This document shows positions 21,354 to 33,300 of a stretch of DNA of 64,000 bases, one piece after another. Source of the DNA: Capitulum mitella (lineage: Eukaryota; Arthropoda; Thecostraca; Pollicipedomorpha; Pollicipedidae). The stretch is taken from assembly GCA_030062745.1 (NCBI GenBank), contig CP099849.1, positions 17,778,144 through 17,842,143 of the forward strand, written 5' to 3'. The translations under genes were made by a program, and so were the position numbers. The notes below the pieces were generated by a model, which had not been told where the DNA came from, made no database searches, and saw only the letters and a program-made list of their open reading frames with translations. How positions within the stretch are numbered: the stretch's first letter is position 1; every line of letters starts with the position of its first letter.

Positions 21354-24300
21354 CTGTCGGCGCGAGCGGCACGGTGCCATCTCAGAGGCGCCTGGCACAG
21401 GCGGTCTCCCAGCCCCCAGGACGGAACACGTCCACGTACAACACTTTCGAAATCTGTGATCACGGCACGTGCTCACGGCGAAGAAACCATGATGACATGC
21501 GTCCGGAACTTTCGCTCCACACTTTGCCATCCACCAGTTTCGGGCTAGGACACTTCGTAGAAAGGACCACAGCAGTCATTATCAAATGTCATCATCCACA
21601 AAACGTACGCGATGCGACGAAATAACGCATGCGGAGAACAAAATGACCCATTCTGGTACGTGTTCGTTTTAAAACGAAAGGGCTAAAGCTTCATTTGCGA
21701 ACCTCTTCCACATCCTTGGCGTTACCAAAGTTGGAAACAAGTCCCTTTTCGTCAAAGTTGCCTTTTCGGAGTAAACCAGAGTTACATTTTTTGATTATCT
21801 CTATATTTCGACACCTTTTTCGGATTCCTCGCCGGTGGCATGTAGCATACAACCAGCATAAAAATCATCGATAAAACACACCAAAACAAAATATTTCCAC
21901 GTGCAACGACGAAATCAAAATCTTCATTACAATACGAATCACAATCGAAATAGAAAATTTTCGTTGTGGAGACCTGATTTCTTCGTTTTACGTGTCAACT
22001 TCTTATACCGTCTTTTATCGATGGCCGTCTCATGCTACATTTCACTGACGAAGAAACCGCAAAAGGTATCAAAATATATGAATAATCGAAAAAATGCAAC
22101 GCCTGCACGCTCCGAAAAGACGAATTTAATGATCACATTACCCTGGGTTATTAACATAACTATGACATTAACAAACAACTTTCTACAATCGGGGTAATGA
22201 TTAACGTAATTAAGTACAGTAACCAGGCTCTACGAAATATTTTCCACAATCGACTGAATAAGCGTGATTTGATCAACACAATGAACTTAGCGTTATCCGA
22301 AAGATAACTTGTCGAGAAATCTGTGCAATGATTTTACTTGACGACAGGGACGCTATCATTGAAAGTCCTAAAGGTTCTGGGGTTTTCATGGACGAGAACG
22401 CGAAACTAGAAATGCGACGACGTAATCCAACACACCAGCTCTGAAATGAACGTTGATGAATAGGTCTGCAAAGCCCTTTACCATTAGAGATCATAAGGAA
22501 AATCGGATAATGAGGCGTAGTCACACACAGGACGGCAAAAGTAGTTTTTGATGTGAACGACCACAATGATTAAGTTGATCGGTGCATCAGCTGATTCATT
22601 AATTCCAAAATGACGGTGCAATCCGTCCAGCATTTAAATCACAAACTGTGTAACACGAGCTCCTGGACCTTTTAATTTGGTCAAACACGTGCAGCTCTTC
22701 ACGGACGAAAGCATCCAGACTGCCAAACCTAAGATTCTCAGAGTCTTCAGTCGCATGGTAATAGTCTTTTTACGGGAAATCTCTGGCTGCCTACGCCTGT
22801 GACGTCTATGGCGGCCTCTCAGCATCTGATGCCTGTGATGTGCATCGGCGGCTTCGATGTGTTTGCGCAAAATACTCATATAAACACTAAACATCTTGCA
22901 TCGGGCTTCATGTTTTTAATCGTTATTGTTAGTCGTATTTGACGGCAAATTATCGTAATTATTGTTTTTTCTTCGCTTCCTTCGAAACTGACTCAAACAT
23001 GAATCGTGAACAAAAACAAGCAAATGACACTTTGAAACCAGTTGTCTACATATAGCGTCGAAAACTATCAGAGCATTACAATGAGCCCACATCCTGAGTG
23101 CACTGGTCAAACAAAGGAGGAATGAATCGATAAAAGACAACTCTGCACTTTTTTCGTAAAGTGCTGTTTTTTCTTGTATCACGAGATCGACCCGTGATTC
23201 ATGCTACTTGCAATTTCTGACATGAGGCTGAACTTGTCCATACCTTACGAAAATTGTTTGTTAAGTTCATAAGGTTCGAACAGCTTAACGCACGTCCCCA
23301 TACGAACAGCTATCAAGAACGTGGCGAATTTAGAGCACGGTTCTATGGCTCTTAAAACGTCAGAGACGGCATCCAAGGCGAAGGCGTCACACAAGTGTGG
23401 TGGCCTATCAGCGCGCTTGTCGCTGGGGTCCTCCGAGCCGCTGACGTCACACGAACCTGCAGCCGCAGCTGGAGCTTCTTCACGTCGGTCGGCTCCCGTT
23501 CCACGACCTCGATCAGGTCACGTGACCTCTGCGTCATCTCGCCAATGGCCACCTCGATCGGCGACAGCTCATACTCCTGCGGAGCACAACGATCGGAGAG
23601 TTAGTACTCCTGCGGTACAACATGGTCCGTCAGCTCACACTTCTGTGTACAGCAGCAGCCGGGGAGTTCGAATTCCTGCGGTACAACACGGTCCGTCAGC
23701 TCATACTCCTGCGGAAAACAACGACCATAGAGTTAATACTCCTGCAGCACAACACGGTCCGTCGGCGTACAGTCCTACGGTACACAACCGCCAATGAACT
23801 GGTACTCTTGGGGTACACGGCGGTCGGTCCGACACCCAGAGACGAGGCAGGCTGTGTGCTTCATAGAGGCGACAGACACAGCCCGATCCAACCTGCCCGC
23901 TGCCGCCGCGCTGCGCCAGTCTACTGGACAAAACAGGACGGCGCCTCCCCGCCAGCGCGTTCACCCACACACCGCCTTTCTACTGCATCCGGCACTACAG
24001 CTGAGCTCCTGTCAGCGAGGCCATTTTGACGCCGTACACTACCGATTATATGTCCCTTTGCCCGCTCTGGACGCATCATTTTCTCGAGTTCCAAACGAAC
24101 GTGAATACAAAGTCAAGAGTAAGCCACCAGGCCCCTGGATGCCTCCGACATTCACGCAGCAGCCCGTCGGCCGGCAGTTACCGTGCCCTGACCGCGGGGA
24201 AGCGCCCACCTGGCGTCGGATCACCGGTATCCGCGTGCGCACGTAGGGGAAGCAGTAGTCGGTGGTGAGCACGGTGCGGCGGCGCCACTGCTGCTCCACG

Positions 24301-27300
24301 GTGCCGCGTGGGCCTCCCTGCCGCGTGAACGGCGTCTCGTACATGAACTGAAACGGCACGGAGGTCGGAGGTCAGCAGGCAAGCTGGCACAGGTCAGAGG
24401 TCACAAATCACGGACCTGGGATCCACGTGAGAAGCCGCAGGATGTCTATCAAAGGTGAGGACCAGATTCGAGGTCAAAATTCACAGGTCTACATTACAGA
24501 TCAGTATCTACATGTCAGGTCTATCTTAAAGGTTCATTGCCACAGGCCAAGATTCTGTTCTTTCTTTTCTTGGTCAGGAGTGTCACGACATGATATCTTC
24601 CTCTCGTATACAGCTCCAGGTAAAGACACCAACGGATAGGTAAAAGTCCACAGACGGAGATGCACGTTTAATCTTTCTGGTTTGTTTAATTTATACGCGG
24701 CAACGTTGAGTGACAGACACGGCGATTTTCGCGCCATTGCACCGCGGGCACCGGTACCGAAGGCGGGATGGAATTAGGGGAAACTAATGTTAGCGTCCCA
24801 TTATTTCGGTAACATAAGCTTGGTCAGGTGGTGTTTGTCGAAGCTGGCGGTTCTTGTTATGGTTTTTCGTGCTTAGTTTTTGAATCAATTCAGTTGTCAT
24901 CCATCTACAAAACTGGTCGAGCTTCACTCGCAAAATCTGCTTGTTCCCAAAATATCCAATTTTTTAGACTTTTTCCGACTTATCGATATCATTCGTAACT
25001 GTGACAGTCAGTTCTGTCATTTCCTATCCGTTCCAAGTCATTCATCGCCGATTTTGACGGAAGTGTATTTTGACTCATAACAGCTACTGGTGGCATGACC
25101 TCAGGTCAATGGTTGGAGATCACTGGTACTTTGTCCAATGCCAGCCTGCCAGCCACTGGATGTCTACATCACGTCGCACTCAACTCGTTGCGAAAAATCG
25201 GTCAATTGCCGAAAACACAGGTCTTGAAAATCGGCTTGACTTGAGGTCAATGACCAGGAAATTTACGAAAAATCTAGGGCAGCACATTTTCTGCATCTAC
25301 TGAGATCTCTAATCCCGTAAATTTTATTGTGATATCGTGTTTTCCGAAAAGTTACAGGGCGCTAAACTTTTCTGGACATCGGTCAACTAGCCTGACCTAA
25401 GTCAGACGAATGACTAGGCCTGAGGTTAAAACTTTGATACAAGATGTAAAATGATTAAGCAAAAGGTAACCAAAATTTCATGGCGCTGCGTTTATTCGCT
25501 CTCTCGCAATCTTTGAAAAACCTCATGGGGTAGGAGGGATGCGGTTGATTGCCGCCCCCCCCCCCCAATCATGGCCGGGTTACGTCACTGCATTAATTAC
25601 ATTGCTGTATTTGCACATCCCGCTCACCTGTTTGATGCTGCGCTGTTGCGTTGCGGCACTGCTCACCTGTTTGATGTTGTTGTTGCGCTCGAACTCGGTG
25701 GGCCGGGCCTCCAGGTCGGCTTCGTCCCAGTGCGGCGTCAGGTGGGTCACCTGGACGTAGGCGAGCCGCGGGTCCAGGTCGGCCATCACCACCTGCCGGC
25801 CGGTCAGCGCCGCGTCAGCTCAGCCCGCCACACCCCGTCAGCGGCCGGCGGCGCGTCAGTCAGCCGCGTCACGCCGCACACCGCCAACGGCGGGTGGCTC
25901 TGCTGGACCGCAGAGAACGGGCTCCGGTCATCAAAACGACGTACACCGTCAGCGAATCACGCCCAGAGCTCGCGCCCCGCCGCGGCCGCGCAGGCCGCAG
26001 GCGGCCGAGGACGGGACCGAGGGGGCACGCACCGGCGCCGAGTCCATGATCATGCGGACGTTCTCCTTGCCGAACTTGGCGCAGTGCAGCTGGTGCAGCT
26101 TGTCGCTGACCTCCGACAGCGAGGTCACCTTGGGCTCCTTGTACACGTACTCGCGGTCGTGGTCCTTGTCGAAGTAGTTCTGGGAACGGCACAGAGGAGA
26201 AAGGCGGTCAGTCCAGCCGACATCTCAGACAGCGCAGCCACGTGCCGGCCCTCTTCTGGGCGGTACGCACAGGAAGTCTAAAGGATATAGGATGGACGGA
26301 AAACTGTCACTGGGCGTCAGCGGTCCCCACACACAAAAAAAATCTGCATCTCTGTACGTAGGCTGACAAGCACCCTCGTTTGAACACTAACTCGTTCTGT
26401 ATATCCGCCAGGCACCACGAACTTCAGCAGCGCGCAGCTATAGCGATCCACCATACAAGAGAGCGACGGAAATATGACAGCTCGACAACAGCACACTGGT
26501 GGGGCGGGTCGCACGACGCCAGATGGCCTGTACTGACCTGACCCAGGCAGACGACCCGGAAGTAGGTGCCCAGCAGACGGCGGCCCGACGCGTTCAGTTG
26601 GACGATGCGGCTGTAGCAGCGGTGGAGGTGATGGTACACGTCCGACAGCTCCACGTAGCTGCGGCAGAACCGCACGTGAGCAGGTGACAGGGGCGTGAGC
26701 CAGTGCATGGCACAATGAATCGCCTTTCCTCCGTAGGCCATACAGCCGGAACGGCGGACATGGTCAGAGACAGCCGAGAATGGTGCTGCGACGGGTTCGG
26801 CGCTGCTCTCACGGACACCCTTCACCATGACATGCACGCAGAACGAACATAACCGCCCAGTCATGTAGCCTCCAGCCCATGCACTCACGTACTCTACTTT
26901 TTGCCTGATCATTTCATTTTTTCTCCTGATCCAAAAGACCAGAAACACAAACAAGCGAAATATGTGTCGGCAGATGCGACATTTGCCCTGATTTCGGCGG
27001 AGAGCCACCCTGCCGTCGGCCCGACGCCCAGCGCGGACGGACCTGCGTCGCCGCCGGTAGATGGGGATCAGGATGTCGTAGATGTTCGCCATCAGCTCAT
27101 GTCGCTCACACATCTCCATGGCCTCGGCGCAAACCTTCAGCTGAGCCACCAGCGAGTCCTCCGTGTAGCAGAGATCACCTATGCCTGAGGAGAGGGGGAA
27201 GGCAGAGGTGTAAGCCACCAGTCTGCCCCAGTGTAGCAGAGGTCGCCTGTGCTTGAGGATGGGAAGTAATCACAGAAGAGCAGCCATAAGCCAGCCAGTA

Positions 27301-30300
27301 GCCAGAAGTCCTTCCGGTGGAAGGACTCGACCTTTGCCTTTGCCTCAAGCGAAGGGAGAGGGGTAGAAGTCAGACGAGATGCTGTAAACGGGTACGGCGA
27401 ACTCGGTGTACAACAGCACACTCGCAGTGAAGTCTACAGACATGAATGACGCAATGTTTCGTGTACAGCTTACGTCAAATCAAAAGCTGGTCTAAGCAAA
27501 CCAAGATTAGCACTGGTTCCACACAATTAAAACCGCAAGACTGAAATTAAATGCACAACACCAAAAAGGCGTTGTCACAGATGACAAAAACTAGGATGTC
27601 CAAAAATCGCGGGAAACTTCGGCATCCTTCATGCTTCTCGACTGAATTTCTTCGGAAAAACATTCCTCGTTCCGTCTACCCGACGCATTTTAAAGCAGGT
27701 CAGTCAGACCCAGCATTTCTGCCACGATGCCACACGCACCCAGATCAAACTTGAGGTTGCTCTCGTCGCGGACGACGTTGGGGGAGACGGAGTGGAAGGC
27801 CTTGCAGCCGGCATCGTGCTCTCCCCGCTGCAGCAGGTACTCGGCCATCAGGGCCGCGATGTGCACCTGACACATGGCCGCCTGTGGGGAGACAGGGCAA
27901 CAGTGAGGCCCGACCCGCGCGACGGGACGATCAAGTCTGAGACACAACGGGCGCGACGGGACGGTCCAGTCTGAGACACAACAGGCGCGGTGAGGCGGTC
28001 CAGTCTGAGACACAACAGACGCGGTGAGGCGGTCCAGTCTGAGACACAACAGACGCGGTGAGGCGGTCCAGTCTGAGACACAACGGGACCTCCGACACGA
28101 CCGACAGGGCGGCGGCCCTACCTCCGACAGGTGGCCGTCGCGGAAGTGGCACTTGGCCATGCTGCGCAGCCACGTCTCGCGCAGCTCGGGCGTGCTGGCG
28201 TAGCTGTTGGCCAGGCTGTGCTGCAGCTCCACCAGCACGGCCGGGTCGTTCTCGTGCTCCTTCAGCTGCGCCGTGGCCATCAGCACCGTGCGCACTCGCT
28301 TGGTCAGGTCCTTCACGTCCGACACAAAGCCTGTCGGCGACCGTGGGGCGTGACCGACTCGTCTGGCGGCTACGACGGCCGATACGCAAAAAGGTTCTTC
28401 TGTCACGCCACTGGAGACAAACATTGGTTGTCCTCACAAACATTGGTTACTGGTCACCAGGTATCAGTGCGGTAATGTTATGTCGACAACCACGCACATG
28501 GTAAAGCTGACGAAAGCTTTGGGTAAAAGCATTCCGAATTCTAACAAGCTAAGAATCCGATGAACTATCCGTCAATGCCGACGTTGCGATCACCAATCAG
28601 GCCTAGTACCCGTATTTTAGTCTCACATGTCAAATGACTTCAGCCCGTACGTGTCAAGTGCCAAAGACGTCACCACACGACAGCCAAGTGGCCGGAGAGC
28701 GCGCTGTTTAATAATGACGGGCCCTCCCTCTTTCCTACATCCGCCGGCGGGTACCGACAGCCGGCGCTTCAACACTGACGCAGCCGTGCCTGCCTCGCGC
28801 CACTCACTGGTCCGAGTCATGGCCTTGTCGCTGTTGGCGTAGCTGTTGATCAGCGCCAGGCTCTCGTAGAAGTGCGACGAGTCGAGCACCACCGACTCTC
28901 CCAGCAGCTGCGATACCTTGATGATCACCTGAAAGACCACACGGACCTCACAGAAGGCCTGGGACCCATAACTGGTGACGTCACAGGCTCATTATGTGAA
29001 GTTCGCCGGAAAGCGACACGCACGGAGCACCTGAAGATAAAACCAGGCTGCCACGCGGTTTCGACAAAAAACGACCGACAACACAGTTCGACGAATCTGA
29101 AAAGTTACGGACGTCCTGACCAGCGATCAGTTTTCAACACGGTGCACGGTCTAACAAGCAGGATAACGATCGCGACAAAGCCAGGCGAATTCTGCTCATG
29201 GCCTGTTATTGACAGCTCCGGAGTTTTGCCCACGCACGGTCTGTCGGTACGCACCTGCAGATGGACGCGCAGCATGGTCTTGCGGTTGGTGAACTCGAAG
29301 TTGCCGCGCATGAGCAGGTACAGCACGGCGCACGCCTCGTGCCGCGTGCTGGCCAGCGGGCTGTTGCAGCAGCGCAGGAGGTCGTAGCAGAGCCGGCCGC
29401 ACAGTTCGGCCGCGCCTGCCGGCCGGACCGAGCGGTCAGCCACCGCAGGGGCCACACCGAGGAGCTGCTGGAGAGCGGGCGGGACCGCAGGGTTCACGCG
29501 GACGAGGGGAGCGCAGTGGTCGGCCAGACAAAGGACCGCCAGCCCGCAGGCCAGGACAGCCACGGAAGCGGTCACGCGCCGGAAGAGGGACAGCTGGGAA
29601 ATGGGCAACGGACAACGGTGTGATGAGACGGTGAGGCCGTGGTCTGGGGTGAGACCGACGTGCAGGCGGAAATAGTTCATTACGGTTATCACTCAGGCCA
29701 ATTTGGTTGCGCAGAAACTACCCTTCATTGACCTGGATTTCATCAATAATGAGCTAAACCAGATAAATCGAGTGGGCAAATCAACAGGCGCACAAGATGC
29801 CGATATCAACACAGTAATCCCCGCTTCCCTCCACTCCCGGCGTGGGCCGGCTCGACCCACCGTGGTAAAGCGCGTCGCCGTACCGCTGCACAAACATGCG
29901 CAGCGCGGCGAACACGTGCCGCAGCACGGCCTCGGCCTGGCCCGGGTGCAGCAGGCCAAGGAAGACGTTCGAGAGCAGCGCCATCTGGGCGTTCTGGCCG
30001 CCGCGCGCCGCCAGCCGCTCCGAGAAGTGGGACGAGTAGAGGCAGGCCAGGTCGAGCGCCACCAGCGACGCCTCGGCCGACAGGTGCGACAGCGCCGGCC
30101 CGCCGCCTCCGCCGCCGCTGCCCGCTGCCGCCACCGCCGCAGGCCGTCCCGTTCCCGACTGAGGGACCGACTCGGCGTCAACAGGAGGCGGGTCTCCCGG
30201 GCGACGAGGTCCCAACCGGGGCCTCAAACGCAGAACTCGGAACGGCTCGATGGCGCGACCGAGAACGGCGCGAATGCGGCTCCGTGGAAAACGGCGACGG

Positions 30301-33300
30301 GTGACACACGCGGATGCAACATGACGCCAACGCCATCTTCCCGTAAAGGTCGCGCAATTCACGGTCCGACACCACCGAGCAGTCACCGGGAGGCAACACG
30401 CATCCCGTCTTTGGAGAGGTCCTGCGACAGACAGAACAGTTGTCAAAAGGGGCCGGCGGCACGAGAAACGCGGCGAGGTCGCTGACCTCTTCCGTGCGCC
30501 TCCGAGAAGCTGGCGTTGTTGAGCGCGCCGGCGGCGGCCGCTGACGGCTCCATCCGAGCCGGCAGGGTGAACGCCTTCTTGACCTCGGTGACGCGAGGGT
30601 GGGGACGGGCGGCACCGCCCGAGTACCGGAACTGGTTCAGACACAGCCTGCAGCACAAATGTGCATCACACACCACGGCAGAGCAGCAGGACACTCAGAC
30701 GTGGCTGACTCTGAAAACAACGCCCAGTGGACGCAACTCGCCCTATATAATCCATACAACGGCTGTGACCAGACCACAGTCAATTTGGTCCATTTGCGGG
30801 ATCGTCTTAATAACGGAATGAATTCAAGTTTTAAACAACCAGGTTCACTCGGTTCAGAAAGGCAGCCGACATCTACAAAGATAGATGTCGACTTTTTTGG
30901 CCAGCCGTGCCGTCTAGCCAAACGGCACGACGATTTGGCCAGGCGGCCAAATGGTCGTGCCATTGTCTTGTCGGCGCATAAACCTTCTTTTAACGCCATC
31001 TGTTTGGCGACTGGGCGCGTCAGTGTTAACATGCTTGCTGTGTATCCTACCCAACCGATTCAATTTAGGACTGCATCAACTTCACAACGAACAGGAGAGC
31101 GACAAAACACAGAAACACAAAAAAACAGTCATGCACGGGGGCCACAAAGGAAAGGTCATGGTCTAACAAAACTCTCGACTGCCCTCAGTCTACAACGCAT
31201 ATGCGCCATCTGAATGCTACAGTTCATGAAGACTACACAGAGCCAAGACGAGGCTGCAGGACGACTGCGCGACATTCCTCACAATGAGCAACACGAACGC
31301 CATTGGTCAGCATTTTCTTTTTACAGTTCTTCAAATCAGATCGGCCCATCCCTGCAGCGCTGTATTCGTCACAATGAAACCCCTCTGATGAGAATGCTCT
31401 GTCCAATGTTGCCAACGCCGTGGCCTGGTGGAAAACGACGCCCACGGAAAACATGGTGGAAAACAGCCAACGGAGTCCGACGTGTGGCAAGCACTGGGTT
31501 TGATTACCACAACGGACACTCGAATTAGCATTGGACTGAAAACGGCACACGTCGTGACCGGCTTGTCAAGCAATTTCGCCGCGGTCACGCAACAACATAA
31601 AAACACTCAGTAATGTCTGGTTGCAAGGCAACTGGATAGAGAGCCAGGATTCGAGAAACAAACTCGTTAGCGCGAATTTCGATCCCCCAATGTGCCCATT
31701 TCAACCGCTTGGATTGACTTACATGGTTGAATGGTTACATGGTTAAGCTTACACAAAAACCGCGCGAATCGCCGCCGCCTTCGGCCACTGACAACTCACT
31801 GGACCAGCGTGAAGAAGTTCATGACGTCCTCCTCGGCCGCGTGCCGCCACCACGTGATGAGCAGCTCGTCCGGCACGTGGCGCACCACGTGCAGGAAGCA
31901 GACCAGCAGGTCGCGCGCCTCGGCCGGCAGCAGCTTGTCGTAGCGGTACAGCGCGCCCGGGTCGTGCACAGTGCTCTGGGTCCTGCCGCCGCAACGGGCG
32001 CCCGTCAACATCCCGCAGAGAGCGGACGGTGCCGGCCACCTCCTGGCCAGCGGCGTTCACCGCCGGCTTGAAGCGCCGACAGCCCGGCGCACGTGGAACG
32101 GCAGTGTTCATGCGTGTCACGGGAGAGTGAGGACGCATTGGCCACGAAACGGCCTACGTCGCGAGTGGTCTGTTTCCTGCCACCGTGGGCATAAGGTCTA
32201 CGGCGTGCGAATCTCTCGCTGCGTGGAGCAAACGGTACACTGAGTACCTACAATGATCATGCACTGCCGTTGCCACTCCGGCTAGCTGCCGCTGAGGACC
32301 GCCAATCTGCGCTGCCAGCCAGTATCCGCTCCGAGGTCCAAGTCCAGCGTCCCATAGTAGAGGTCGGGGTTCAAAGTCCGACAGAAAGCGCTGGACTGCA
32401 CTGCCCTCTGGACATCCTACTGGCGGCGTCACTGCATTTCCTGACGTGGGCGGACAGCCTGGCTGCCCACTACCTTTTGGGTCTACCTGCACTACCACTA
32501 CCTGTTGCGGGTGGTGGGTCGTCTGGCTGTCGGTTGGTCACCTGTTGTAAGCGGTGGACCGTCTGGCTATGGGTGTATCATCTGTTGTGGGTTTACCACC
32601 TGATTGAGGGTATATTATCTGTTGAGACTAGGCCGTCTGGCTATCGGTTTATCACTTGTGGGTCGTCTGGCTGTCGGCTGGTCACCTGTTGTGGGTGGTG
32701 GACCGTCTGGCTGTGGGTGTGTCATCTGTTGAGGGTTTACCACCTGACTGTGGGTATATCGTCTGCGGCGACTAGACCGTCTGGCTGTCGGTGTATCACC
32801 TGTTGTGCGTGGAGCGCTTGCTGCCCGGCTGGCTGTCGTTGTCGGCCGACTCCCTGTCGCGGTGGCCGGCCAGCTCGCCGTTCTCCAGGTGGACCGACTC
32901 GACGGTGGTCTCCGTCTGGGAGGAGGCCGTCGACGCCAGGCTGATGGTGGAGGCGGCGCTGCTCTCCGACGCCTGCTGACCTGAGGACGGACGTAGACGA
33001 GGACAGTCAGCGGTGGCGACCAGACAGGCCACCGCCAGCTCTTGCTACATCTCAGGACCGGCATTTCCGACAAAACACGACTGCATGACACATAAACTAC
33101 CTCGTCATAACGCTTCCTTCGAATTACAATCACTGCCTGAGCGTCGCTACGCTTAGAGCTAGCAAGGCGGACTTCGGTCCAAAAGCGCATAGCAGAGAGA
33201 AATATGGGAGAACGGATATGACAAGAACCACACGACCCAAATGCAAGGCCATGAAGAACGTACTCTGTCCGGCTATGTAGGCCAGGTAGGTTGATTCCCT

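Noticed and set aside
23622-24246. Overlapping + strand frames rich in Thr/Arg
   Set aside because: They read through the acceptor-anchored tandem array and antisense exon DNA.
28058-28504. Long + strand open frames opposite DOCK exons (also 29703-30485, 34110-34736, 46996-47523)
   Set aside because: Antisense to well-supported exons or GC-rich introns; no splice signals or domains.
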